Positions 1 to 8,590 of a stretch of DNA of 64,000 nt are shown piece by piece. The position numbers were made by a program, and so were the translations under genes. The notes below the pieces were generated by a model that worked only from the letters and a program-made list of their open reading frames with translations, made no database searches and was not told the origin of the DNA. This stretch comes from Tissierellales bacterium (GTDB lineage Bacteria > Bacillota > Clostridia > Tissierellales > Tissierellaceae). Positions within the stretch are counted from its first letter, which is position 1. Each line of letters begins with the position of its first letter. The DNA is taken from contig JASLAT010000015.1 of NCBI GenBank assembly GCA_030146915.1, forward strand, positions 50,570-114,569, written 5' to 3'.

Positions 1-476
1 TCTCTAGCCAGTTCTAAATGCTGTTTTTGATCATCGCCTACTGGTACTAAATCAGTATTATAAATTAAAATATCTGCCGCCATTAAAACAGGATAAGTAA
101 ATAATGCAGCATTTAAATTTTCTTCTGCCCTTTGTGATTTTTCTTTAAATTGTGTCATTCTAGATAGTTGACCCATAGATGAAATACTATTTAATATCCA
201 CATTAATTCAATATGTTCAGGTACATGTGATTGTATAAAAATAGTTGATTTTTCTGGATCTAAACCTGCTGCTATATAAAGAGCTAACACATCTAATGTG
301 TTTTTCCTTAAATCTTTAGCTTTTTGAGGTACTGTGATTGCATGTAAATTTACTATAGAGTAATTACACTCATACTTATCTTGAAGGTCTACCCAATTTT
401 TTATCGCGCCTATATAATTACCCAAAGTTAACTCTCCGGATGGTTGTACACCACTAAATACTACTTTTTTACTCAT
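1..476 (-). CDS. trpS: Tryptophanyl-tRNA synthetase, N-terminal part (cut by window edge)
   Basis: Charges tRNA-Trp with tryptophan in the cytoplasm. About 158 N-terminal residues are present; the gene runs off the left edge. The protein opens MSKKVVFSGVQPSGELTLGN. TLGNYIGA at residues 17-24 is the class I HIGH-equivalent signature in its TrpS form, and the visible part ends at VGDDQKQHLELAR, a conserved TrpS segment of the Rossmann fold. The ATG at 476 follows AAGGAGGAG at good spacing. No T-box is visible in the 238 bases upstream, which also contain the tkt terminator. The C-terminal KMSKS region lies outside the window. Confidence 0.95.
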   Translation of the reverse strand, partial: MSKKVVFSGVQPSGELTLGNYIGAIKNWVDLQDKYECNYSIVNLHAITVPQKAKDLRKNTLDVLALYIAAGLDPEKSTIFIQSHVPEHIELMWILNSISSMGQLSRMTQFKEKSQRAEENLNAALFTYPVLMAADILIYNTDLVPVGDDQKQHLELAR

Positions 477-642
477 TGTACTCCTCCTTACATTTTTATA
501 AGATTATTATATCATATAATTTACCACTCTAACTTTATTATGTAAGCTACTATTTATACTAATAATACTTAATTACTCTTTATAATAAATTTCATGATAT
601 CTATTCTAATATATTTATCCTTTTATCTTAGATATAATAAAA

Positions 643-673
643 CGACTACTGTCTAATAATTAGACAGTAATCG
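643..673 (-). terminator. Terminator downstream of tkt
   Basis: Arms 643-657 and 659-673 form a near-perfect inverted repeat (one G-U pair). On the minus strand a TTTTATTAT tract follows; on the plus strand a run of seven T lies a few bases further on. It sits 42 bases past the tkt stop. The rest of the 477-714 gap shows nothing else recognisable. Confidence 0.8.
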
Positions 674-714
674 CCATAATTTTTTTATTTATAACTTGTA
701 TTTCAAAGTTAAAA

Positions 715-2685
715 CTATAGATTCAAAGCCTTATCAACAATATTATCTACTGTAAAACCAAATTTATCAAATAACTCATTACCTGGTCCAGATGCACCGA
801 AGCTAGTCATAGCAATAATATCCCCATCTAATCCGATATATTTATACCATCCTAATTCTCCAGCAGCCTCTATCGCAAGTCTCTTTCTCTTACCTGAAGG
901 TAATACTTTTTCTTTATATTCTTCACTTTGCTCTTCAAATAATTCCCATGAAGGCATGGATACTACTCTAGTACCTATAGATTGTTCTTCTAACTTCTCT
1001 GCTGCTTCAATTGCTAAGCTAACCTCTGAACCTGATGCTAGTAATATAATATCTATTTCATTTTTCTCTTCTTTTATTATATAAGCTCCTTTTCTAGCAT
1101 CATCACCACTTCCATCTAACAGAGGAAGACCTTGTCTTGATAATATTAGTCCTACTGGCCTATCCTTACTTGTAATTGCTACCTTCCAACCTGCTGCAGT
1201 TTCTCTACTGTCTGCTGGTCTAAAAGTAACAAAATTCGGTATAGATCTTAACATAGCTAAATGTTCTATCGGTTGATGAGTTGGACCATCCTCACCTACT
1301 CCAATACTATCATGAGTTAAAACATAAGTTACAGGTAGTTTCATCAAAGCTGATAATCTAATGGCAGGCTTTATATAGTCACTAAATACTAGAAAAGTTC
1401 CAGCATAACTTATTAAACCACCATGTAATGCTATACCATTTAAAGCTGCTCCCATAGCATGTTCTCTTATACCAAAATGAATATTAGAACCACTATAGTT
1501 ATCTTTAGTAAAAGATTCTCTCTTATCCATATTAGTTTTATTAGAAGGAGCTAGGTCAGCAGAACCTCCAAATAAATTATCTAATTTTTCCGCTAATCTA
1601 TTAATAACTATGCCAGAAGCTTCTCTTGTAGAATAACCTTTATCAAATTCATAAAACTCTTCTGATTCTAAAAAGTCTAAATCTAAATCTTTATTTATCC
1701 AAGCTTGAAGTTTTTTAGCTAATTCTGGATATTTTGCCTTATAATCATTCCATTGTTTATTCCAAGCATTTTCATATTCAGCTAGTGATTGAACTTTGTT
1801 ACTCATATGTTCTTTAACATCTTCTGGAACTATAAAGCTTCCCTCTTCTTCCCAAGATAAGTTTTTCTTCATTTCCTCAATATTTTCTTTGCCTAATGGA
1901 GACCCGTGAGCAGCGCTTTTCCCTTGAACTGCACTACTTCCATAACCTATTTCTGTAATAACTTCTATTATAGATGGTTTATCGGATACTTCTTTAGCAG
2001 CCTTTATCTTTTCTTCTATATCTTTTATATCATTTCCATCTTCAACTTTAGAATAGTCCCAACCTAAGCCTTCAAATCTTGATTTAATATCTTCAGTAAA
2101 AGCTAAATCAGTACCACCTTCTATAGTAATAGAGTTTGAATCATATAATACAATTAATTTTCCTAACCCTAGGTTACCAGCTAGAGATGTGGCTTCATAA
2201 CTAATACCCTCCATTAAATCTCCATCCCCAACTAAAACAAAGGTATTATGATCTATTATTTTATTATCTTCTTTATTAAATTTAGCAGCTAAGTGAGCTT
2301 CTGCCATTGCCATACCCACTGCTGTAGATATACCTTGACCAAGTGGACCTGTTGTAGACTCAACACCTACAGTATCTCCGTATTCAGGATGACCAGGTGT
2401 TTTACTTCCTAGTTGTCTAAAGTTTTTTAGATCTTCTATCTCCACCCCATAATCGAAAATATGTAATAGAGAATATAATAATGCAGAACCATGTCCTGCT
2501 GATAAGATAAATCTATCCCTGTTGAACCAATTTGGATTTTGTGGATTATGTCTCATATTACTCCAAATAGTATATGCCATAGGTGCTGCCCCCATTGGTA
2601 ATCCTGGGTGACCTGAATTTGCTTTTTCTATAGCCTCTACAGATAATACCCTTAAAGTATTAATAGATTTTTCATCAATATTCAT
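715..2685 (-). CDS. tkt: Transketolase
   Basis: Thiamine-diphosphate enzyme of the non-oxidative pentose phosphate pathway that moves two-carbon ketol units between sugar phosphates. At 656 residues it is a full-length, single-chain transketolase, not the split N/C pair common in some anaerobes. Visible features are SGHPG near residue 25, SAGHGS near 62, TTGPLGQG near 110, the ThDP/metal motif GDGDLMEG near 153, and the central pyrimidine-domain segment GIREHAMG. The ATG follows AGGAGGGG with a spacing of about 8. It is probably a single-gene unit: cysE upstream ends in a terminator, and its own terminator lies at 643-673. A TATAAT lies at about 2740 on the minus strand, but no clear -35 was found. 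Confidence 0.97.
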   Translation of the reverse strand: MNIDEKSINTLRVLSVEAIEKANSGHPGLPMGAAPMAYTIWSNMRHNPQNPNWFNRDRFILSAGHGSALLYSLLHIFDYGVEIEDLKNFRQLGSKTPGHPEYGDTVGVESTTGPLGQGISTAVGMAMAEAHLAAKFNKEDNKIIDHNTFVLVGDGDLMEGISYEATSLAGNLGLGKLIVLYDSNSITIEGGTDLAFTEDIKSRFEGLGWDYSKVEDGNDIKDIEEKIKAAKEVSDKPSIIEVITEIGYGSSAVQGKSAAHGSPLGKENIEEMKKNLSWEEEGSFIVPEDVKEHMSNKVQSLAEYENAWNKQWNDYKAKYPELAKKLQAWINKDLDLDFLESEEFYEFDKGYSTREASGIVINRLAEKLDNLFGGSADLAPSNKTNMDKRESFTKDNYSGSNIHFGIREHAMGAALNGIALHGGLISYAGTFLVFSDYIKPAIRLSALMKLPVTYVLTHDSIGVGEDGPTHQPIEHLAMLRSIPNFVTFRPADSRETAAGWKVAITSKDRPVGLILSRQGLPLLDGSGDDARKGAYIIKEEKNEIDIILLASGSEVSLAIEAAEKLEEQSIGTRVVSMPSWELFEEQSEEYKEKVLPSGKRKRLAIEAAGELGWYKYIGLDGDIIAMTSFGASGPGNELFDKFGFTVDNIVDKALNL

Positions 2686-2785
2686 TAATTAAACCCCTCC
2701 TAAAATTCTATCTAAGACTTTCGCCTTATTTACTCCTTATATATTATAGCATATAGCACTTTTTTTAAAGCCTATATTTGAAAGT

Positions 2786-2827
2786 AAAAATATGTAAAAT
2801 AGCCCTTTAACATTTAGGCTATTTTAC
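2786..2827 (-). terminator. Terminator overlapping the end of cysE
   Basis: A perfect 11-bp stem (2794-2804 with 2817-2827) is followed on the minus strand by ATATTTTTA. The cysE stop codon TAG lies inside the 5' arm, so the last codons of cysE form part of the terminator. Confidence 0.8.
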
Positions 2828-3331
2828 AACTTTTGCTGGAATACCTACTGCCGTTGAATTATCAGGTATATCAGATAGTACAACTGCATTCGCTCCTATT
2901 TTAACATTATCACCTACAACTATGGGGCCTAATAGCTTAGCTCCAGTTCCTATAACTACGTTATCACCTACTGTTGGATGTCTTTTTTTATCTCCATCAT
3001 GACCTGTTCCACCTAAAGTTACACCATGATAGATTAAGACATTATCTCCAACCTCAGCTGTCTCGCCTATAACAACACCCATTCCATGGTCTATAAACAT
3101 CTTTCTCCCAATTTTTGCACCTGGATGAATCTCTATACCTGTCCTACGTCTACCTACTTGAGAGATCCATCTAGCAAGCATAAAAAACTCTCTCTTATAA
3201 AACCATCTGGACAATCTATAATAAATAAAAGCTCTTATACTAGGATAAAGCAAGATTACTTCCCATATAGACTTAGCTGCAGGATCTTGCCTTAAAATAT
3301 TTTCAGCCTGATCTTTTATGTCTTTTATCAT
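2819..3331 (-). CDS. cysE: Serine O-acetyltransferase
   Basis: Acetylates L-serine with acetyl-CoA to O-acetylserine, the substrate of the adjacent CysK. The protein has an N-terminal helical region (to about residue 65) followed by a left-handed beta-helix of hexapeptide repeats with the typical segments HPGAKIGRKMFIDHGMGVVIGE and GVTLGGTG; His and Asp of IDHG are the expected catalytic residues. I place the start at the ATG at 3331 (170 residues). A GTG five codons upstream overlaps cysK and would put the GGAG ribosome binding site inside the coding sequence. Only 4 bases separate it from the cysK stop, so the two are co-translated and probably form the cysteine synthase complex. Confidence 0.94.
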   Translation of the reverse strand: MIKDIKDQAENILRQDPAAKSIWEVILLYPSIRAFIYYRLSRWFYKREFFMLARWISQVGRRRTGIEIHPGAKIGRKMFIDHGMGVVIGETAEVGDNVLIYHGVTLGGTGHDGDKKRHPTVGDNVVIGTGAKLLGPIVVGDNVKIGANAVVLSDIPDNSTAVGIPAKVVK

Positions 3332-3335
3332 AAGA

Positions 3336-4250
3336 TCACTCTCCACTGTAAAGATCTGTAGAAAGATATCTCTCCCCAGTATCTGGTAAAACTGTTACTA
3401 CTTTTGAGTTTTCTCCTAGTTTTTTAGCAATCTTTTTAGCAGCTGCTACATTTGCACCTGCAGATATTCCTACTAAAATTCCCTCTTTCTCAGATAGAAG
3501 TCTAGAATATTTATAGGCTTCTTCATTGCTAATACTAATTACTTCATCAACTAATGATTCATCATATATTTCTGGTACAAAATTGGCACCTATTCCTTGA
3601 ATTTTATGGGGACCTGCCTTTTTTCCCGCTAAAACTTGTGATGTTTCAGGTTCAACAGCATAGATTTTAATTTTACCATTATATTCCTTTAATCTTTTAG
3701 CAACCCCTGATAAAGTTCCACCTGTCCCTACTCCTGCAACAAATGCATCAATTTCACCATGTGTATCCTCAATTATCTCTTTTCCTGTGGTTTCATAGTG
3801 AGCTCTTCTATTACTTTGATTAGAAAATTGATAAGGCATAAAGTAATTATTATCTTCAGCTAATTGTTTAGCTTTTTCTACAGAGCCTGCCATACCCTTT
3901 GATGAATCTGTTAATACAATCTTAGCTCCATAAGCCTTTATTAACTTTCTTCTTTCTATACTCATACTTTCTGGCATGGTCAAAATAACATTATATCCTT
4001 TAGAAGCTCCTATCATAGCTAAGGCAACCCCCATATTCCCACTAGTTGGCTCAACAATAGTACCACCTGGTTTTAATATACCTCTTTCTTCTGCATCTAA
4101 AATCATATAATTAGCTGCTCTATCTTTAATGCTAGATGATGGATTTAAAAATTCTAACTTCGCTAATACATCACCTTCTCCTGCTTCTCTTAATTTATTT
4201 AATTTAATCATAGGAGTATTTCCTATTACTTCATATATATTATCGAACAT
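3336..4250 (-). CDS. cysK: Cysteine synthase (O-acetylserine sulfhydrylase)
   Basis: PLP enzyme that makes cysteine from O-acetylserine and sulfide. It has 304 residues, typical of CysK. Visible motifs are NPSSSIKDRAA near residue 36 (PLP lysine), PTSGNMGVALA near 67 (substrate loop) and GVGTGGTLSG near 172 (phosphate-binding loop). The ATG follows AGGAGG. It is first in a two-gene unit with cysE, an order opposite to the cysE-first arrangement of many Firmicutes. A sigma-A-type promoter lies at 4296-4324; no T-box or S-box was seen in the leader. Confidence 0.96.
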   Translation of the reverse strand: MFDNIYEVIGNTPMIKLNKLREAGEGDVLAKLEFLNPSSSIKDRAANYMILDAEERGILKPGGTIVEPTSGNMGVALAMIGASKGYNVILTMPESMSIERRKLIKAYGAKIVLTDSSKGMAGSVEKAKQLAEDNNYFMPYQFSNQSNRRAHYETTGKEIIEDTHGEIDAFVAGVGTGGTLSGVAKRLKEYNGKIKIYAVEPETSQVLAGKKAGPHKIQGIGANFVPEIYDESLVDEVISISNEEAYKYSRLLSEKEGILVGISAGANVAAAKKIAKKLGENSKVVTVLPDTGERYLSTDLYSGE

Positions 4251-4295
4251 CTTTCTACCTCCTACACTTCCCTTTTATGAACAACTATTCCATTC

Positions 4296-4324
4296 ATTAT
4301 ACTACATACCCAATCTTATTGTAA
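4296..4324 (-). promoter_or_regulatory. Promoter of cysK-cysE
   Basis: On the minus strand, TTACAA (4319-4324) and TATAAT (4296-4301) are separated by 17 bases. This lies about 45 bases upstream of the cysK start. The -10 is a perfect consensus. Confidence 0.65.
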
Positions 4325-4458
4325 GATTCAATGGTAGCTTACTTTAATTATAATCTAATAATAATTACTATCATCTTTCTAATAGGTTTTTAGGATTTAA
4401 ATTAATTTATACAATTTATAAAAAGTCTTATAATCTTATTTATATGGTTTATAGATAG

Positions 4459-4476
4459 AATATTAAATTTAATATT
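4459..4476. repeat. 18-bp perfect palindrome upstream of cysK
   Basis: AATATTAAATTTAATATT is a perfect palindrome in the 364-base gap between the deaminase gene and cysK, about 135 bases upstream of the cysK promoter. It could be an operator, but AT-rich palindromes of this size can arise by chance here. The rest of the gap (4251-4614) holds only the cysK promoter and the deaminase terminator. Confidence 0.35.
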
Positions 4477-4559
4477 TTCATATTTGTCAGCTTCAGCTCA
4501 ATCCAGCTTAAAAATCATAAGTTTACAAATTATTCTATAAGCCCAAAGAAATAGAAATT

Positions 4560-4591
4560 CACCCCTACTGTTATTAGTTTACAGAAGGGGT
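4560..4591 (-). terminator. Terminator downstream of mtaD
   Basis: An 11-bp stem with one mismatch (ACCCCTTCTGT against ACAGTAGGGGT, minus strand) lies 25 bases past the gene. The following T tract is interrupted, so termination may be moderate. Confidence 0.6.
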
Positions 4592-4614
4592 AGACTTTAT
4601 ATAATTTATATACT

Positions 4615-5910
4615 TTAATTTTTTATAAGCCTTTGTTGAATTTTTTCAACTTCATCTATAATTTTATCCACATCTATGTTATTAAACTTTCTATTTTCCA
4701 TTATTATATCCCCATTTATTATAACAGTATCCACATCTGAAGCTTGAGCAGAGTATGCAAGAGATGATATTAAGTTATGTCTAGGATATAAATGAGTTTT
4801 ATCAAGATCAATTATTATTAAATCAGCCTTTTTACCTACAACTATAGATCCTATTTCATCTTCTAATCCTAATGCTTTAGCGCCATTTATTGTTGCCATC
4901 TCTAAAGCTTCATAGGCTGATACAGCTGTAGCATCTTTATTTATAGCTTTATTTATAAGTGCTGCTAAATTTATTTCTTCAAACATATTCAAATTATTAT
5001 TACTAGAAGAACCATCTGTCCCCAGTGAAACTGGAATTTTAGCATCTAACATATCTTTAACTCTAGCAAATCCACCAGCTAATTTTAAATTGCTTCCTGG
5101 ATTATTTACAGGATAAACTCCTTCATCTCTAAGAATTTCTATATCCTTATCACTTAAGTGAGTACAATGTGCTGCTAAAGTATGTACATCAAACATACCT
5201 AGTTCTTTTGCATATTCTATAGGAGACATGCCATGTTTTTCATAGCTTTCTTCTACTTCTTTTTCTGTTTCTGATAAGTGTATGTGTATTCCTGTATTAA
5301 GTTCCTTAGCAAGACTTATTGAGTCTTTTAAAAAGGTTTTACCACAAGTATAAGGAGCATGAGGCCCAACCATAACTTTAATTCTACCATCAAACTTATT
5401 ATTGTAAGCTTTGTATAGTTTACGAACTTCATCAAATTTTTCTTGATTTAATTTTTCATCATCTTCTTCTCCCATACCTCTTGCTAAAACGCCTCTCATT
5501 TTTACAACTTCTAAACCATCAGCAACTTTATCCATAAAAAAATACATATCTGAGAATGTAGTTGTTCCAGACTCTACCATTTCTAACATACTTAGTAAGG
5601 AACTCCAATATATATCATCTTCTGTCAACTTTGCTTCAATTGGCCAAATAGCTTCTGTTAACCATTCATGTAAAGGCAAATCATCCGCATAATTCCTTAA
5701 AATACTCATACCTAAATGTGTATGTGCATTTATTAAACCTGGCATAACAAGCTTATCCTTACCTTCTATAATCTTTTCTACATTATAGTTTTTATCACCT
5801 TGATAAATATCTTTTATTACTCCATCCTTTAAAAAAATATTCATATTTTTTTCTATTTCTTTTTTGCCGTCCATAGATAAAAGATCTATATTTTTGATTA
5901 ATATTTCCAT
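4615..5910 (-). CDS. mtaD: 5-methylthioadenosine/S-adenosylhomocysteine deaminase
   Basis: Amidohydrolase of the MtaD/SAH deaminase family, expected to deaminate methylthioadenosine and/or S-adenosylhomocysteine in the methionine salvage and methyl cycle. It has 431 residues. Metal-site motifs are seen in order: HTHLGM near residue 63, HAPYTC near 185, HLSETE near 213, HCTHL near 247 and GTDGSSSNNNLNM near 296. The C-terminal composite domain carries ADLIIIDLDK. The ATG follows AAGGAGGAG. It is a single gene, divergent from rpsD and ending at its own terminator. Related guanine deaminases and chlorohydrolases share the fold, so substrate is by family similarity only. Confidence 0.85.
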   Translation of the reverse strand: MEILIKNIDLLSMDGKKEIEKNMNIFLKDGVIKDIYQGDKNYNVEKIIEGKDKLVMPGLINAHTHLGMSILRNYADDLPLHEWLTEAIWPIEAKLTEDDIYWSSLLSMLEMVESGTTTFSDMYFFMDKVADGLEVVKMRGVLARGMGEEDDEKLNQEKFDEVRKLYKAYNNKFDGRIKVMVGPHAPYTCGKTFLKDSISLAKELNTGIHIHLSETEKEVEESYEKHGMSPIEYAKELGMFDVHTLAAHCTHLSDKDIEILRDEGVYPVNNPGSNLKLAGGFARVKDMLDAKIPVSLGTDGSSSNNNLNMFEEINLAALINKAINKDATAVSAYEALEMATINGAKALGLEDEIGSIVVGKKADLIIIDLDKTHLYPRHNLISSLAYSAQASDVDTVIINGDIIMENRKFNNIDVDKIIDEVEKIQQRLIKN

Positions 5911-5985
5911 ATAAACTCCTCCTTATAATAAGTAAATTATAACATAAGTTAATTTTTTTTATTATAATATATATTTTATATACTC

Positions 5986-6014
5986 TTTACTTTTATCCTT
6001 ATATGTGTTATTAT
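5986..6014 (+). promoter_or_regulatory. Promoter of rpsD
   Basis: TTTACT (5986-5991) and TATTAT (6009-6014) are spaced by 17 bases. Transcription would begin near 6021, downstream of the ATG-like codons at 6005, which rules out the longer reading frame. Confidence 0.6.
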
Positions 6015-6024
6015 GTCTGAAGGC

Positions 6025-6049
6025 TAAAAATTATCGCGGCAATAATTTT
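6025..6049 (+). promoter_or_regulatory. Hairpin in the rpsD leader, candidate S4 autoregulatory element
   Basis: AAAATTAT and ATAATTTT pair over 8 bp around the loop CGCGGCA, ending just before the GGAG ribosome binding site. S4 is known to repress its own mRNA in Bacillus and other bacteria by binding a structured leader. That this hairpin is the S4 site is inference; I did not match it to a described Rfam structure. Confidence 0.4.
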
Positions 6050-6064
6050 ATGGAGATGATAATA

Positions 6065-6664
6065 TTGGCTAAAATGATGGGACCTAGATTTAAACAATCT
6101 AGAAGATTAGGATTAAATGTTTGCGGACATCCAAAAGCAATGAATAGATCAGAAAGAGGAACTTCAAGAGCAGATAAAAAATTAACAGAATATGGTAGGC
6201 AATTACTAGAAAAACAAAGGTTAAGAGCTTATTATGGTGTTATGGAAAAACAATTCAGAAGCTATTTTATGAAAGCTTTAAAAGATGAAGATTTAACAGG
6301 TAATGCCTTAATAAGAATGTTAGAAACTAGATTAGATAACTTGGTTTATAGGATGGGCTTTGCTTCATCAATAAGACAAGCTAGACAAATGGTTGTTCAT
6401 GGACATATTCTAGTTAATGGTAAAAAAGTTAATATTCCTTCTTATGCAGTTAATGTTGGGGATGAATTAAGTTTAAGAGAGAAATCTCAAAAAGTTGAAA
6501 TGTTTGCTGATAATTTCAATGATAACTTGTTAAATAGTTTCCCATATATCGAAAAATTCGAGGGACAGTTTAAAGCAAAATTAACTAAAGAACCAGAGAG
6601 AAATGAAATTCCAATAGAAATTGATGACCAATTAGTAGTAGAGTTTTACTCAAGATTGGCTTAA
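6065..6664 (+). CDS. rpsD: 30S ribosomal protein S4
   Basis: Primary 16S rRNA-binding protein of the small subunit. The protein (199 residues) starts MAKMMGPRFKQSRRLG and contains VCGHPKAMNRS, the S4 N-terminal domain and a C-terminal S4 RNA-binding domain (RLDNLVYRMGFASSIRQARQ). I place the start at TTG 6065, 9 bases after GGAG. This gives the usual S4 N-terminus, while the longer frame from 6005 begins within the promoter. The lone rpsD, away from an rpsK-rpoA cluster, is the Bacillus/Clostridium arrangement for an autoregulated S4 copy. It ends in a strong terminator at 6678-6703. Confidence 0.97.
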   Translation: MAKMMGPRFKQSRRLGLNVCGHPKAMNRSERGTSRADKKLTEYGRQLLEKQRLRAYYGVMEKQFRSYFMKALKDEDLTGNALIRMLETRLDNLVYRMGFASSIRQARQMVVHGHILVNGKKVNIPSYAVNVGDELSLREKSQKVEMFADNFNDNLLNSFPYIEKFEGQFKAKLTKEPERNEIPIEIDDQLVVEFYSRLA

Positions 6665-6677
6665 TAGAGTTTTTACT

Positions 6678-6703
6678 AAAGGCAGATATATCTGCCTTTT
6701 TTT
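6678..6703 (+). terminator. Terminator of rpsD
   Basis: A self-complementary AGGCAGATATATCTGCCT hairpin is followed by seven or more T residues, 14 bases past the rpsD stop. Confidence 0.9.
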
Positions 6704-6758
6704 ATATCCTAAATTTATGATACTATAGCTTTATATACTTAATTTATAGGAGGTTTAT

Positions 6759-7853
6759 ATGAAGTTTAATAATATATTAAAATCTTATACTATTAAAAAC
6801 CAAACCATTAAAAACAGACTTACTTTTCCAGCAATCTATACAGGACTAGCATCAAATGAAGGCAAAGTGACTAGTGAACTACTATCTTTCTATGAAAATA
6901 TAGCCCAGTCAGGTGTAGGCTTAATAATTACAGAACCTGTTAAGGTTGATGATGAAACTGGCATAAGCCATAAAAACGAACTATCTGCTGTTGGGCTTAA
7001 TTACTGTGAATCATTAAAAATGCTATCAGATATTATTCATAAACAAGACTGTAAAGTTTTACTTCAGTTAAATCATCCTGGTATTTTAGGAAATAAAAGT
7101 CTTTTAGATGAAGACAAAATAGTTGGTCCATCTGTGTTAAAACTCAATGGTATTAAGCCAACTCAACTCACATTAAGAGGCATCCAGGTTCTTATAAACA
7201 GATTCTCCATAGCAGCCAAAGTTGCTGAAGAAGCTGGTATGGATGGCATAGAATTGGAAGCAGGAAATGGCCAATTAATTCAACAATTTTTATCTAGTAA
7301 TACAAACTTAAGAGAGGATAAATATGGTGGGAACATCTTTAATAACTTTAATTTTTTAAAAGATATACTAAACGGTATTAGACAGTTTTGTAGCCCTAGT
7401 TTTTTAATATCAATTAAATGTAATATTGATGATTTTTTTGATAATAATATAACCCTATCAGATCTAGAGCTTTTTTTAACTATTTTAAAAAGTTTAGGTC
7501 CTGATATATTAAACGTAAGTACTAAAAAGCATAATCTTTTAGAAGCTGAATATAATATTAAAGCCTCTAATACTATTTGGTACAAAAAAGATTTTATAGA
7601 GTCTTTGTCGAATGTTAAAATTCCGATTATTACAGACTTTTTTTCAAATTCACTAGAAAATATGGATAAATTTATTAAAAATCAAAATTTAGATTTCATA
7701 ACAACTAGAAATCCTATAATAGCAGATTATAATTTTATTCACCATTCATTAAATAACAAAACTTTTAATAAATGTATGCAATGCATGGATTGCTTAAAAA
7801 ACTCAGTAAAATCCAATACAATAACTTGTAAGGCTAATAAAATTTTATATTAG
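6759..7853 (+). CDS. Old-yellow-enzyme-like flavin oxidoreductase with Fe-S cysteines, lacking the C-terminal FAD/NAD domain
   Basis: The 364 residues match the FMN TIM-barrel of the OYE family (NADH:flavin oxidoreductases, 2,4-dienoyl-CoA reductase type). SYTIKNQTIKNRLTF opens it, QLNHPG lies near residue 106, and AGMDGIELEAGNGQLIQQFL near 160 corresponds to the FMN/substrate motif. Where many relatives have HxxH or HxxN, this has ExxN. Four cysteines at 339, 342, 345 and 357 (CMQCMDC then C) fit the [4Fe-4S] site of dienoyl-CoA reductase-like enzymes. Those relatives continue for about 300 residues with an FAD/NAD(P)H domain, absent here. An unknown partner would have to supply electrons. 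It is followed after 10 bases by a Crp-type regulator. Substrate unknown. Confidence 0.7.
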   Translation: MKFNNILKSYTIKNQTIKNRLTFPAIYTGLASNEGKVTSELLSFYENIAQSGVGLIITEPVKVDDETGISHKNELSAVGLNYCESLKMLSDIIHKQDCKVLLQLNHPGILGNKSLLDEDKIVGPSVLKLNGIKPTQLTLRGIQVLINRFSIAAKVAEEAGMDGIELEAGNGQLIQQFLSSNTNLREDKYGGNIFNNFNFLKDILNGIRQFCSPSFLISIKCNIDDFFDNNITLSDLELFLTILKSLGPDILNVSTKKHNLLEAEYNIKASNTIWYKKDFIESLSNVKIPIITDFFSNSLENMDKFIKNQNLDFITTRNPIIADYNFIHHSLNNKTFNKCMQCMDCLKNSVKSNTITCKANKILY

Positions 7854-7863
7854 GAGGTATTTT

Positions 7864-8517
7864 ATGTTTTTTGAAAGTCCCATTAGTACTACTAATTCTA
7901 TAAATATATTCCCTAAAAACATTTCAGATAAATGGCTTAATTCTAAAGATATAACCTCATTTTCAAAAGGTGAACTAATTTTAAAGCCTAATTCTGACCT
8001 AGACTATATATATATTATTTTAGAAGGGCATGCAAATATATTTAACATCCATAAAGATGGGAAAGAATGTGTAATTAGTATTTTATCTAGAGGTGATTTC
8101 ATCCACCTAGCCAACATTTTTACAGATAAAAATAACTCCATAATTTCTAAAGCTTTAGATGATGTAGTTGTTGCCAAAGTAAAAAAGAGTGAGATAGTTG
8201 AAACTGTGATAAATAACCCAGAAATTTCTCATAAATTTTTAGAATCTTTTTCTAATAAAATAAATGAACTTACAGAAATATTAAGCCAAGTAGCTTATGG
8301 AAAAGTAGAAGAAAGGTTAATTTTCCTTTTAAAGAAACTAGCTTTCGACCCAGATAAAATCCACCAATGGTCAGCTATCGATGTGAATATTACGCACCAA
8401 GATTTGGCTAGTATGGTTGGATCTACAAGAGAAACAGTTACTTCTATTATAAATAAACTAATAGATAATAGTCTTCTTAAAATAAAAGATAATAAGTTAT
8501 GGGTCTTTTTAGAATAA
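7864..8517 (+). CDS. Crp/Fnr-family transcriptional regulator
   Basis: The protein has 217 residues: an N-terminal cyclic-nucleotide-binding-type beta barrel (about 20-120), a long dimer helix (about 120-150), and a C-terminal winged helix whose recognition region is HQDLASMVGSTRETVTSII (about 178-196). It has a single cysteine and no N-terminal Cys cluster, so it is not an oxygen-sensing Fe-S FNR. The effector cannot be told from sequence. The ATG follows TAGGAGG. It is tightly linked (10 bases) to the flavin oxidoreductase and probably regulates this small cluster or a related redox regulon. Confidence 0.85.
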   Translation: MFFESPISTTNSINIFPKNISDKWLNSKDITSFSKGELILKPNSDLDYIYIILEGHANIFNIHKDGKECVISILSRGDFIHLANIFTDKNNSIISKALDDVVVAKVKKSEIVETVINNPEISHKFLESFSNKINELTEILSQVAYGKVEERLIFLLKKLAFDPDKIHQWSAIDVNITHQDLASMVGSTRETVTSIINKLIDNSLLKIKDNKLWVFLE

Positions 8518-8590
8518 TGTAAGGAAGATTACATACCTATTAATTTATATCTGTTATTATTATTTATAATACCAGAGGAGGTTTGTTAAT

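Noticed and set aside
6005..6064. Twenty-codon N-terminal extension of ribosomal protein S4
   Set aside because: It begins within the predicted -10 region, has no ribosome binding site, and S4 proteins start at MAKMMGPRF; the TTG at 6065 is correctly spaced from GGAG.
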